Origin: Rhizobiales bacterium CCH10-E5
GTDB lineage: Bacteria; Pseudomonadota; Alphaproteobacteria; Rhizobiales; Beijerinckiaceae
DNA length: 64,000 nucleotides
NCBI GenBank assembly: GCA_001556125.1
Contig: LSIG01000213.1
Location: 1-64,000, forward strand
Direction of reading: 5' to 3'
The translations under genes were made by a program, and so were the position numbers. Positions 17,505 to 25,516 of this stretch are shown in pieces; the first letter of the stretch is position 1; each line of letters begins with the position of its first letter. The notes below the pieces were generated by a model that saw only the letters and a program-made list of their open reading frames with translations, ran no database searches and was not told the origin of the DNA.

Positions 17505-18119
17505 TCAGGCGCCGGCCGAGCGACCGAAGAAGCCCGGCCGCCAGAAACGCCGCTGCAGCGACAGCGCCATCGCGGCGAAGCCGCGGGCGGTGTCGAGCGC
17601 CTCGTCGAGGATGGTGAAGGGCGTCGGTCCGCCGGTGGCGATCACGCCCTCGACATCGGCATAACCGCCGGCGAGGTCCGCCTCGAACTTGCGGGCGAGA
17701 CGGCGCATCGCCGCGTTCTCGGGCAGGCAGGTCATGTAGAGCGTGCGGATGCCGCGGTTGCGCGCGGCGGTGATCAGCCGGCCGAAGAGCGTTCCGCCGA
17801 TGCCGCGCCGACGCCAGTCACGCTCGACGCTGAAGGCGGCCTCGCCGGTCTGGGCCATGATGTCCTCGAGACCGCGCAGCTCGGCTGCGCCGCGGACCGC
17901 GCCATCCTCGATATAGGCATAGACGAGCCCGCCGACACCGAAGGTGGTGACCGCGTAGTTCTCGAGAAAATCGTCATTCACCGCGGTGCCGAAGCGTTCG
18001 CGGCGGGTGACCTCGTCGAGCCTCAGCAGATGGGCCTTGAAGAGGTCGCGTTCCGCGGGCCAGAGCCGACGGACTTCGCCATGGCCGGTCGTGGTGCCGG
18101 CCTTCCTGGAACGAGCCAA
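17505..18119 (-). CDS. GNAT family N-acetyltransferase
   Basis: A 204-residue acetyltransferase-fold protein. The core has VYAYIEDGAVRGAAELRG (beta strands 2-4), FSVERDWRRRGIGGTLFGRLITAARNRGIRTLYMTCLPENAAMRRLARK in sequence, with the acetyl-CoA loop RRRGIG. The C-terminus carries an additional helix (ALDTARGFAAMALSLQRR) not needed for catalysis. The frame opens with TTG at 18119, supported by AGGAGA 7 bases upstream. The acceptor substrate is not predictable. Confidence 0.85.
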   Translation of the reverse strand: MARSRKAGTTTGHGEVRRLWPAERDLFKAHLLRLDEVTRRERFGTAVNDDFLENYAVTTFGVGGLVYAYIEDGAVRGAAELRGLEDIMAQTGEAAFSVERDWRRRGIGGTLFGRLITAARNRGIRTLYMTCLPENAAMRRLARKFEADLAGGYADVEGVIATGGPTPFTILDEALDTARGFAAMALSLQRRFWRPGFFGRSAGA

Positions 18120-18295
18120 TTGTCATCTCCTGTTGTCAGCGCTGGATGCGCGGGACCGACCAGGAGGCGATTCTTCCCTAACTCATTTCGGAAAATGCGT
18201 CTGTTGCGCCCGATTGCAAGGGGGCGCGAGCGGCCCCGATGCAGCAATTTTCGGCATGATGAACGTCAAGACGCCGATTTGGTCGATCGGGAGCC

Positions 18296-18904
18296 CTATT
18301 CTCGATCGATCGGCCACTGCCTGAAGACGTCGAGGGTCTCGCAGGCGGCGGCCTGCTCCGCCAGCGCCGGCCAGCGCTCGGCCGGAACAACATCGGGGAG
18401 CGCGAAGCGGCAATAGCCCCACGCGATCGCCGCGGCGAGGTCGCTCGGCAGCAGTTCCGGGCCGTCGGTCAGCTCGCCCCGGCCCGCCGCTGCATCAAGC
18501 TGGTCCAGCGCGGTGTGGAGCTGGGACAGGGTGCGCTCCTGCCAGACGGCGTCGCGCCGGTCCTCGGGCCGTCTGTGCTCATATCCCATGGCGACCGCCT
18601 TCTCCGCCGCGACGATGCCGATGCCGGTCAGCGAGAGGTCTCGCGTGCGGGCGCTCGCCTCGACCGGGCGCAGCGAGCGGCCGGCGAGATCCTCGAAATG
18701 CTGGATGATCAGCAGGGATTCGGCGATTACCGTGCCATCGTCCGCGATCAGGGTCGGTGCCTTGATCAGCGGGTTGATGGTCCGAAACTCGTTCATGTGC
18801 CGCAGCACCGAGACCGAGCGGTGCTCGAACTCCAGTCCGAGCAGGGTGCCCGTGACCGCGGCGCGGCGGACATATGGGCTGTCGAGCATTCCCACGAGCA
18901 GCAT
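18296..18904 (-). CDS. Glutathione S-transferase
   Basis: A 202-residue GST. The N-terminal thioredoxin-like domain begins MLLVGMLDSPYVRRAAVTGTLLG and has the cis-proline segment KAPTLIADDGTVIAESLLIIQHFEDL with the glutathione-binding E-S pair; the all-helical C-terminal domain follows (about residues 85-202, with LLPSDLAAAIAWGYCRF). The SPYVRR segment places serine where the catalytic Ser/Cys/Tyr sits. ATG 18904 has GGAGG 7 bases upstream, so the longer upstream reading is rejected. Transcribed after the LysR gene on the same strand but 79 bases away. Confidence 0.9.
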   Translation of the reverse strand: MLLVGMLDSPYVRRAAVTGTLLGLEFEHRSVSVLRHMNEFRTINPLIKAPTLIADDGTVIAESLLIIQHFEDLAGRSLRPVEASARTRDLSLTGIGIVAAEKAVAMGYEHRRPEDRRDAVWQERTLSQLHTALDQLDAAAGRGELTDGPELLPSDLAAAIAWGYCRFALPDVVPAERWPALAEQAAACETLDVFRQWPIDRE

Positions 18905-18983
18905 GGGCGGCCTCCTCAGAATCGGACCCGCAGAGTGCCGGCTCAGCGCCATCGAGCCACGCGAAATCGGGTGATGGGGCCGA

Positions 18984-19967
18984 TCACGCCGGCTGATGGG
19001 CCTCCGCCTCATCCTCGAACTCGGGCGTAAAGCCGAGCGTGACGCCGCGCTCGCGCGCCGCGGCCTGGCAGGGGTCCCAGTAGGGCGCGCCGCCGAAGCG
19101 CTCGACCAGCAGGTCGATCAGCACGCGGACCTTGCCCGGCACATAGGCTCCTGGCGGCCGCACGACGAAGAGGGCGTGTTCCTGTAGCGGGAACTCCCAG
19201 AGCAGCGGCTCCAGCGCGCCGTCGCGAATGGCGTCGCTCGCGATGAAGGTCGGCAACTGCACGATGCCGAGCCCGGCCTTGGCCCACTCCATCAGCGTCT
19301 CGCCGCTATCGGAGCGCAAGCGCCCGGCGGGTCGCACCGAGACGCGACGCCGGCCGACCCGGAAGGTCCAGTCCGGCTGGCTGGTGCCGGTGTAGAGCAG
19401 GCAGTCATGGCCGGCGAGGTCGGCCGGCGTGGCGGGCCGCCCCCGCGCAGCGAGATAGGCCGGGCTCGCCAGGATGACGCCGTGGATCGGCGCGATCCTG
19501 CGGGCGATCAGGCTCGAATCCTTCAGCGTGCCGATGCGGATGGCGGCGTCGAAGCGCTCGCCGATCAGGTCGACATAGCGGTCGCTGGCTTCGACATCGA
19601 GTTCGAGGCCGGGATGGCGCCGGGCGAGTTCGCCCAGGATCGGCGCGACATGGCGGTTGCCGAAGGTGAGTGGCATCGACAGGCGCAGCCGCCCGACGAC
19701 CCCGCCTGACTGCTGCGCCACCGCATCCCGGGCCTCGGCCAGATCGGCCAGGATGCGCTCGCCGCGCGCCTTGAATTCGAGCCCCGCCTCGGTGGCGGCG
19801 ATGCCCCGGGTGGTGCGGCTGAGCAGGCGCGTGCCGAGGTCGGCCTCGAGCCTCGCGATGCGGCGGCTGATGATCGACTTCGACAGGCCGAGCCTCTGCC
19901 CGGCACGCCCGAAGCCGCCGCTCTCGACCACGGCGACGAAGCTGCGGATGTCGTCGAGCTCGGACAT
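18984..19967 (-). CDS. LysR-family regulator, divergent from azoR
   Basis: A 327-residue LysR protein: HTH at residues 1-60 (IRSFVAVVESGGFGRAGQRLGLSKSIISRRI, then LEADLGTRLLSRTTRGI), effector domain with GRLRLSMPLTFGNRHVAPIL. It lies divergent from the azoreductase gene with 114 bases between starts, so it is probably its regulator, as LysR proteins next to AzoR/MdaB-type quinone reductases usually respond to quinones or electrophiles. The C-terminal tail (EFEDEAEAHQPA) is acidic and longer than average. Confidence 0.92.
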   Translation of the reverse strand: MSELDDIRSFVAVVESGGFGRAGQRLGLSKSIISRRIARLEADLGTRLLSRTTRGIAATEAGLEFKARGERILADLAEARDAVAQQSGGVVGRLRLSMPLTFGNRHVAPILGELARRHPGLELDVEASDRYVDLIGERFDAAIRIGTLKDSSLIARRIAPIHGVILASPAYLAARGRPATPADLAGHDCLLYTGTSQPDWTFRVGRRRVSVRPAGRLRSDSGETLMEWAKAGLGIVQLPTFIASDAIRDGALEPLLWEFPLQEHALFVVRPPGAYVPGKVRVLIDLLVERFGGAPYWDPCQAAARERGVTLGFTPEFEDEAEAHQPA

Positions 19968-20081
19968 GAGGGCGTTCCTCGCAATGCAACAGTCTGGTGC
20001 GCAGAGCGGGCATTCCGTTGCTGGACGCGCGCCGCTACATCGGCGGCATCGAACCCGTTCCCGGTTTCAGGATCAAGCACC

Positions 20082-20687
20082 ATGTCCCATCTTCTCGTCA
20101 TCAACAGCAGTGCCGCCGGTGCGGCTTCGGTCTCGAAGCAGCTCATCGACGAGACGGTCGCCCGCCTGCGTGCCGCCGACCCGGCGCTGGTCGTGGTCGA
20201 GCGCGATCTCGGCGCCAACCCGGTGCCGCATCTGACGACGGACTCCACCGCCGCGATCCGTGGCGCCGAGCCCGCCAACGACGCGCAGCGCGCCGCAAAG
20301 GCCCTCTCGGACTCGCTCGTCGCCGAGCTGAAGGCGGCCGACACCCTGATCATCGGCGCACCGATGTATAATTTTGGCATCCCCTCGACGCTGAAGTCCT
20401 GGTTCGACCATGTGCTGCGGGCCGGCGTGACCTTCAAATATGGTGAGAACGGCCCGGTCGGCCTGCTCGAGAGCAAGCGCGCCATCGTCGTCGAGAGCCG
20501 CGGCGGCCTCTACTCGTCCGGCCCGACCCAAGCGCTGGATTCGCAGGAGCCGCATCTGCGCACGATGCTGGGCTTCATCGGCATCAAGGATGTCACCTTC
20601 GTTCGTGCTGAGAAGCTCGGTTATGGACCGGAAGCGCGCGAACAGGCGATCAACGACGCCAAGGCGGAGCTCGCCCGCGTCGCCTGA
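20082..20687 (+). CDS. azoR: FMN-dependent NADH-azoreductase
   Basis: A 201-residue flavodoxin-fold quinone/azo reductase. It begins SHLLVINSSAAGAASVSKQL, where the S-x-x-x-x-S-x-S phosphate-binding loop of AzoR binds FMN, and has the active-site segments IGAPMYNFGIPSTLKSWFDHVLRAG and VVESRGGLYSSG, all diagnostic of AzoR. It reduces quinones, nitroaromatics and azo dyes with NADH by two-electron transfer, protecting from quinone stress. Control by the divergent LysR gene is likely. Confidence 0.94.
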   Translation: MSHLLVINSSAAGAASVSKQLIDETVARLRAADPALVVVERDLGANPVPHLTTDSTAAIRGAEPANDAQRAAKALSDSLVAELKAADTLIIGAPMYNFGIPSTLKSWFDHVLRAGVTFKYGENGPVGLLESKRAIVVESRGGLYSSGPTQALDSQEPHLRTMLGFIGIKDVTFVRAEKLGYGPEAREQAINDAKAELARVA

Positions 20688-20716
20688 CGCGGCTGCAGCG
20701 AACCACCAAAGAAAAA

Positions 20717-20742
20717 GGGCTCTCCGGGTCGCCGGGGAGCCC
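20717..20742 (-). terminator. Rho-independent terminator
   Basis: 11-bp arms GGGCTCTCCGG (20717-20727) and CCGGGGAGCCC (20732-20742) with one G-T wobble and a 4-base loop; on the minus strand the stem is followed by a run of five T. It terminates the small exported-protein gene (minus) and may also stop azoR. Confidence 0.82.
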
Positions 20743-20813
20743 AAGTCGTATCGGGAGGTCTCGAAACGGCGGAGGTGGCGCGCCCGGGGTTCCTGGGCCC
20801 CGGGAAGGCCGGA

Positions 20814-21110
20814 TCAGTAGTAGCCGCAGACGCGGCGGTAGCCGACGACCTCGCCATAGCGGTTGATGCGCTCGACCATGTCGCACTGGCGCACCGGGGC
20901 GTAGCCGTAATAGCCGTGGGCATAGGCCGGGCGGGTGGCGGCGGCGACCAGCGCACCGGCAGCCAGCGCGCCCACGATGCCGGCGCCGATGGCGGGGCCG
21001 CGGCCGTAACCCCAGTAGCGCGGGCGCGCTTCGGCGGAGGTGGCGGCGAGCGTGGTGGCCAGGGTCAGCGCGGCGAGGGTTCCGGTGGCGATCGTCTTGA
21101 AGCGGGTCAT
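20814..21110 (-). CDS. Small exported glycine/tyrosine-rich protein, unknown
   Basis: A 98-residue protein with a Sec signal peptide (TGTLAALTLATTLAATSAEA, cleavage near residue 28), a small-residue hydrophobic hairpin (AIGAGIVGALAAGALVAAA) and a C-terminal module QCDMVERINRYGEVVGYRRVCGYY with two cysteines likely to form a disulfide. Similar short envelope proteins are frequent in Hyphomicrobiales, but I know of no assigned function. GGGAGA lies 8 bases before the ATG; it has its own terminator and appears to be monocistronic. Confidence 0.75.
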   Translation of the reverse strand: MTRFKTIATGTLAALTLATTLAATSAEARPRYWGYGRGPAIGAGIVGALAAGALVAAATRPAYAHGYYGYAPVRQCDMVERINRYGEVVGYRRVCGYY

Positions 21111-21232
21111 CGTCAGGGTCTCCCTGAGGCTTCGGGAGCGAACCATTCGCCCTCCATGCCTCTTTGGTCGCGGACCGTGGCCGGGAGGTTCAAGCCGGTG
21201 TGCGATTTTGTTAGGCTCTCCCGAAGACCGCT

Positions 21233-22546
21233 TCAGCCGGCCGTTACGCGGCGCCAGAAGCTCGACGAGAAGCCCGGGTCGACATGGGCGGAGAAGTCGC
21301 GCCAATGCGGGAAGGAGGCCGCGAAGGTCGCAGGCGACATCCGCGCATCCTTGTAGGGGTTGACGCGCCCGCCGGCCGCGAGCGTCACGGCATCCAGTTC
21401 AGCGAGCAGGCGCTCGGTGCGGGCGCCGCGGTTGGGGAAGTCCAGTGTCAGGGTCGCCCCCGCGATGGGGAAGGACATCATCCCGGGCGAGGGCACGTCG
21501 CCGAAGAGCTTCAGCACGGTCAGGAAGGAGGCTTCGCCGGCGGCGAGCGTTCGGCGCAGCATCTCCTCCACGGCCTGCCGGGCGTGTGCCATCGGAATCG
21601 CGCACTGGAACTGGCGCAAGCCCCCCGGGCCATAGGCGCGGTTCCAGTGGGCGACGCGGTCCAGCGGATAGAAGAAGGGGCGGTAGGGAATGCGGCGCGG
21701 CTCGGGCGAGCGCGGCTGGGCGGCCCGGTAGAGCCAGTTGAAGGCGCGCAGCGTCAGCCCGTTGATCAAAGGGATCGGCGGCTGGATGGGAAAAGTCAGG
21801 CGGCGTGTCGGGCGGGGCTCAGGGTCTTCCGAAGCCGGGGCGTGATTGGCGCGGAAGAAGACGCCGCGGCCGAAATCACGCCCCGATGCGAGCGAATCGA
21901 TCCAGGCGACGGTGTAGTCATGCGTCGCGTCGGATGCGGCCGCGATGGCGAAGAAGTCGTCGAGCCCGCCGAAGCGGATCGCTTCCTGCCGCATCTGCGC
22001 CGAGGCGACCGGCATGAGCTGGAGCGTCGCCTGCGTGACGAGCCCGGTGAGCCCCATGCCACCGATGGTGGCGGCGAAGAGATCCGTGTTGAGGTCGGGC
22101 GCACAGGTCAGGCGCTGCCCGTCCGAGCGGACGAGTTCGAAGGCGCGGACATGGCGGCCGAAGGTGCCGGCGCGATGGTGATTCTTGCCGTGGACATCGT
22201 TGGCGAGGGCGCCGCCGATGGTGACGAAGCAGGTTCCCGGCGTGACGGGCGGGAACCAGCCGGCCGGCACCACGACGTTCAACAGGTCGTCGAGCAGGAC
22301 GCCGGCCTCGCAGGTCACGACACCGCTCTCGCGATCGAAAGCGAGGATGCGGTCGAGGCTGCGGGTCAGAATCAGCCGCCCGCCGTCGTTCAGGCAGGAA
22401 TCGCCATAGGATCGGCCGTTGCCATAGGCGAGCACGGCGCCGTCTTGCGGTGCGGGCTCGGCGATCCAGGCGTCGGGCTGAAGCAGGCGGCTGTCGCGCG
22501 CGCGCAGGCCGCCCCAGGAGCCGGGCGCGGGGCGCGGGGCGGTCAC
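21233..22546 (-). CDS. FAD-binding oxidoreductase, DprE1-like
   Basis: A 437-residue FAD-linked oxidase. The PCMH-type FAD domain shows AYGNGRSYGDSCLNDGG, FDRESGVVTCEAG, VVPAGWFPPVTPGTCFVTIGGALANDVHGKNHH and FGRHVRAFELV, all characteristic of DprE1, the enzyme that oxidises decaprenyl-phosphoryl-ribose at C2' on the way to arabinose; KLFGDVPSPGMMSFPIAG in the C-terminal domain also fits. It starts at GTG 22546, overlapping the UbiA gene's stop (GTGA), so the two are co-translated. A polyprenyl-phosphoryl pentose epimerisation role is inferred from this pairing; no DprE2-type reductase is in the window. Confidence 0.82.
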   Translation of the reverse strand: MTAPRPAPGSWGGLRARDSRLLQPDAWIAEPAPQDGAVLAYGNGRSYGDSCLNDGGRLILTRSLDRILAFDRESGVVTCEAGVLLDDLLNVVVPAGWFPPVTPGTCFVTIGGALANDVHGKNHHRAGTFGRHVRAFELVRSDGQRLTCAPDLNTDLFAATIGGMGLTGLVTQATLQLMPVASAQMRQEAIRFGGLDDFFAIAAASDATHDYTVAWIDSLASGRDFGRGVFFRANHAPASEDPEPRPTRRLTFPIQPPIPLINGLTLRAFNWLYRAAQPRSPEPRRIPYRPFFYPLDRVAHWNRAYGPGGLRQFQCAIPMAHARQAVEEMLRRTLAAGEASFLTVLKLFGDVPSPGMMSFPIAGATLTLDFPNRGARTERLLAELDAVTLAAGGRVNPYKDARMSPATFAASFPHWRDFSAHVDPGFSSSFWRRVTAG

Positions 22547-23433
22547 GGGAGCAGGGTCGCCGCGATCATGATCACGACGACGGCCGCGCCGGTGACCTGG
22601 CTGCGCCAGTCGCGGATCATGAACACCAGCGGATCGTCCGGCATCTGGCCGCGCCGTGCCAGGAACCAGATCCGCGCCATCTGGTAGAGGATGATCGGGC
22701 AGATCAGCCAGATCAGCTCGGGGTGGCGATAGAGTTCCTTGACGGCGGCGCTGTCGACATAGAGCGCCATGATCAACGCGCAGGTGCAGCCCGAGGCCAT
22801 GCCGAGCTGCGACAGCGCCTCGATGTCCTCCGCATGATAGCCGCGGCCGGCCTTCTTCAAGCCCGACTGGTCCTGCGTGATGCGCAGCTCGGCATAACGC
22901 TTCACCAGAGCCAGGCTGAGGAACAGGAACATCGAAAACGCGAGGAGCCATGAGGAGAGCGGGATGGCGGCTGCGGCGTTGCCGGCGAGAATGCGCAGCG
23001 TGTGCAGCGCCGCGAGCCCGAGCACATCGACTAGCAGCTTGCGCTTGAGCACGAAGAGATAGGCTAGGGCCAGGACGAGATAGGCGCCGAGCGCCATCAC
23101 AAAGAGCTGAGGCCGGGGCAGGAGCCAGGACAGGGCGAAAGAGGTGATGACCAGGAGAGGCACGGCCGCGTAGGCTTGGGCTTCGCTGATCTCACCTGCG
23201 GCGAGCGGGCGCTTGCACTTGGTCGGATGGCGCCGGTCGGCCTCGACATCGACGATGTCGTTCAGGAGGTAGATGGCCGAGGCGAGCAGGCTGAAGGCGA
23301 GGAACGCGACGGCGCCGTGGCCGAGCGCGGCAACATCGAACACGTCATGGTTCAGCAGGATCGGAACAAAGACCAGCCCGTTCTTGAGCCAGTGATGCGG
23401 GCGCATCGCCCTGATCATCGCTTTCGCCGACAT
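22543..23433 (-). CDS. UbiA-family prenyltransferase, polyprenyl-phosphate phosphoribosyltransferase-like
   Basis: A 296-residue, nine-helix UbiA-superfamily membrane protein. It contains the first aspartate-rich motif NDIVDVEADRRHPTK followed by RPLAAGEI, and a second polar motif around KRYAELR. The pattern RP-HHWLKN and HPTK-RP-AAG is that of decaprenyl-phosphate phosphoribose synthase (mycobacterial Rv3806c) rather than of ubiquinone-pathway UbiA. ATG 23433 is preferred to GTG 23454 because the GGAGGG site lies between them. Together with the DprE1-like gene it would make a polyprenyl-phosphoryl pentose donor in the inner membrane. Confidence 0.82.
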   Translation of the reverse strand: MSAKAMIRAMRPHHWLKNGLVFVPILLNHDVFDVAALGHGAVAFLAFSLLASAIYLLNDIVDVEADRRHPTKCKRPLAAGEISEAQAYAAVPLLVITSFALSWLLPRPQLFVMALGAYLVLALAYLFVLKRKLLVDVLGLAALHTLRILAGNAAAAIPLSSWLLAFSMFLFLSLALVKRYAELRITQDQSGLKKAGRGYHAEDIEALSQLGMASGCTCALIMALYVDSAAVKELYRHPELIWLICPIILYQMARIWFLARRGQMPDDPLVFMIRDWRSQVTGAAVVVIMIAATLLP

Positions 23434-23610
23434 GATCTCGTCTTTCCCTCCCACGCGTCGTTACTGCAGCCGGCGGGTCCGAAAGACGGTTCCGGGCGAG
23501 CATCAGGCAGCCTTGCGCCGTTCTGGCGCCTGCCTTCCTCGCCGATAAATCCTAAACCTCCGTGGATGACTGTGACGGCGGACCGCGATTTGACGCGGAT
23601 GCTTAACGGC

Positions 23611-23650
23611 GCCCTGACGGGGCAGCGCCGTTCTGCGGCGCCCCGTCAGG
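23611..23650. terminator. Long GC hairpin downstream of the TerB-family gene
   Basis: CCTGACGGGGC (23613-23623) pairs perfectly with GCCCCGTCAGG (23640-23650), with an inner GCCG/CGGC stem in the loop. It has no clear T tract, so factor-independent termination is uncertain. It lies 27 bases beyond the minus-strand stop of the next gene. Confidence 0.5.
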
Positions 23651-23676
23651 CCTCAGGCAGAACAGGCCGCCCCGTT

Positions 23677-24576
23677 TCAGGCCTTGGCGGCGCTGGCCGC
23701 GACGTCGATATTCGCGACAAGTTCGGCGTCGAGGCCGAGCGACGCGGCCAGGCCGGCGAGGAAGTCCTTCTCCTTCGGCGTGTCCGGATTGATGGCAATC
23801 CGCGCGGCCGTGTAGATCTGTGCCGCGACTTCGGGGCTCTGGGCGCCCTGGGCCAGCGCCTCGATCGAGGCCGGACTGGCCATCTCGCCCTCCAGCCATT
23901 CATTGGCTTCCTGATCGAACCCCGCCTCGCGAAGGCCGCCGAGAATGGCGGTGCGCTCCTCCGCGTCGATGGCGCCGTCGGCCGCGGCTGCGGCGATCAT
24001 GGCCCGGATGAAGAGCAGTGCGGTGGCCTCGCTCGCGGCCTCCGGCTCAAAGCCGGTGCCGCGCGGCGGCGGCAGGAGCTCGGGATTGCCGACCTCGAGC
24101 AGCGGCTTGCCGGACTGGTAGTTCTGATAGGCCTTGTAGGCGAGGCCGCCGATCAGGGCCATGCCGCCGAGCCTGGCGGCGGAGCCGATCACCGCCCGGC
24201 CGCTGGAGGTGCCGAAGACGAGTGCGCCGAGGCCGCCGAGCACGGCGGTCGCCATCGCCGGGTTCTTGTCGAACATCGCCTTGGCCTGGGCCAGCACATC
24301 CTGCGCCGAGCGACCGCCCGTGACCTGGCCGACGACGTCGCCTGCCTTCTGCTGAACGCCGGTCTGGCGGGCGGCGTCCCCGACACCCTGGGAGGCCTGG
24401 GTCAGGATCTGCCCGGCCATCCCGGCGAGGCCACCGAGGCCACCGCCCTGCTGCACCTTGCCGGCCAGCCCACCGAGAATCTGCCCGAGCGATCCGGTCT
24501 GGCCCTGGCCGCCGGGCTTGCCGGCCTGCGTGCCGGCGCTGACGAGGGCATCGAGAAGCGACTTGGCGTTGAACAT
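23677..24576 (-). CDS. TerB-like/DUF533 protein
   Basis: A 299-residue protein. The N-terminal half is low-complexity Gly/Gln/Ala (GQGQTGSLGQILGGLAGKVQQ ... region 20-100), then a short hydrophobic stretch (AVIGSAARLGGMALIGGLAYKAYQNYQ, 135-160) that may be a membrane hairpin, and a C-terminal DUF533/TerB helical domain (LFIRAMIAAAAADGAIDAEERTAILGGL, EVAAQIYTAARIAINPDTPKEKDFL) with the acidic residues of the TerB fold. ATG 24576 has GGAGGAG 9 bases upstream. It is probably an inner-membrane-associated stress protein; tellurite resistance itself is not implied. Confidence 0.85.
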   Translation of the reverse strand: MFNAKSLLDALVSAGTQAGKPGGQGQTGSLGQILGGLAGKVQQGGGLGGLAGMAGQILTQASQGVGDAARQTGVQQKAGDVVGQVTGGRSAQDVLAQAKAMFDKNPAMATAVLGGLGALVFGTSSGRAVIGSAARLGGMALIGGLAYKAYQNYQSGKPLLEVGNPELLPPPRGTGFEPEAASEATALLFIRAMIAAAAADGAIDAEERTAILGGLREAGFDQEANEWLEGEMASPASIEALAQGAQSPEVAAQIYTAARIAINPDTPKEKDFLAGLAASLGLDAELVANIDVAASAAKA

Positions 24577-24697
24577 CGGGCTCTCCTCCGGTCGGCGCCG
24601 GAGTTTCGGGCGCCCGCAGCGCATCTAGGAACGATGTCGCCCGATCGCCAGTGAGACCGTGCCGGAGTGCGGCATCGGTTCGCGGCCGCAAGCCATG

Positions 24698-25516
24698 TCA
24701 GGGCTGGAGGCGTCGCAGCATCAGCGGCGCGCCGACGGCCGGGTCCTTGCGCCACAGGCCGTCCTCGAAGACCAGATCGACGCTGTGGCCCTTGCGCGCG
24801 AGCAGACTCAACCGGCCGGCCTCATAGCGCCAGCCGGCAGGATCGAAAATCGTGATGCCGGTATCCGCACATTGCCCCTCGAAGCCCGCGGTCGCAGGAC
24901 GCCCCTCGGCGGCAGGCGCGAGGCGAAGACGGCAGGCTTCGCGGCCCGGCTGCCGCATCAACGCATAGAGGCCGGGCAGCGTGTCTGGCGCGGGCGCCCT
25001 GGCGGGATCGACGATGGTCGGGCGCTGGGCGGCCGTTGCCGCGGCTTCGGCGGGGCTCGGCGGAGACCGTGGCGCCGCGCGGGCGAAACCGGCAGCGTCG
25101 AGCGCGTAGTCCCTGCCATCGGAGCCGCGGCCCTGGCGGCGCGTGCTTCCGGCGGGGCCGAACCGGATGACAGGCTTGCCGCCGGCATCGCTCAGCGAAA
25201 TCCCACCATCGGGCGTCGGCGACCAAGCGGTGACGCCGTCGAGGATCGGCAGAGCGCGCCGGCAGGTGGCGGGAAAGCGGATCTGGCGCCCCAGTCCCGC
25301 GGCTTCCGCTCCCAGCGTGACCGTGCATTGGCGCGGGGCGCCGACCTGCTCGAGCGTCCAGGCGCCGAGCAGGGATGCGATGGCGGCCGGGGCCCGGTCC
25401 GCCCCGCGCGGCAGCGGCGGAGCCTGCGCCGCGGCGGCCTGGCCCCAGAGAGCCAGACCGACCAGGGCGAGCGCGCGTCGCAGCCCGCCGGCCAACCCGC
25501 TCAGCCCTTGGGCCAA
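24698..25516 (-). CDS. Exported protein with two Inh-like domains
   Basis: A 272-residue secreted protein: signal peptide ending AAAAQA near residue 32, then two repeats of the AprI/Inh beta-barrel pattern. Domain 1 (about 46-118) has LLGAWTLEQVGAPRQCTVTL and CRRALPILDGVTAWSPTPDGGISLSD; domain 2 (about 178-272) has LPGLYALMRQPGREACRLRL, GQCADTGITIFDPAGWRYEAGRLSLLARKG. Each has the family's cysteine pair. A periplasmic protease-inhibitor role is inferred. No ATG is available; TTG 25516 overlaps the dehydrogenase stop, and TTG 25495 with AAGGG upstream is an alternative. Confidence 0.75.
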   Translation of the reverse strand: MAQGLSGLAGGLRRALALVGLALWGQAAAAQAPPLPRGADRAPAAIASLLGAWTLEQVGAPRQCTVTLGAEAAGLGRQIRFPATCRRALPILDGVTAWSPTPDGGISLSDAGGKPVIRFGPAGSTRRQGRGSDGRDYALDAAGFARAAPRSPPSPAEAAATAAQRPTIVDPARAPAPDTLPGLYALMRQPGREACRLRLAPAAEGRPATAGFEGQCADTGITIFDPAGWRYEAGRLSLLARKGHSVDLVFEDGLWRKDPAVGAPLMLRRLQP

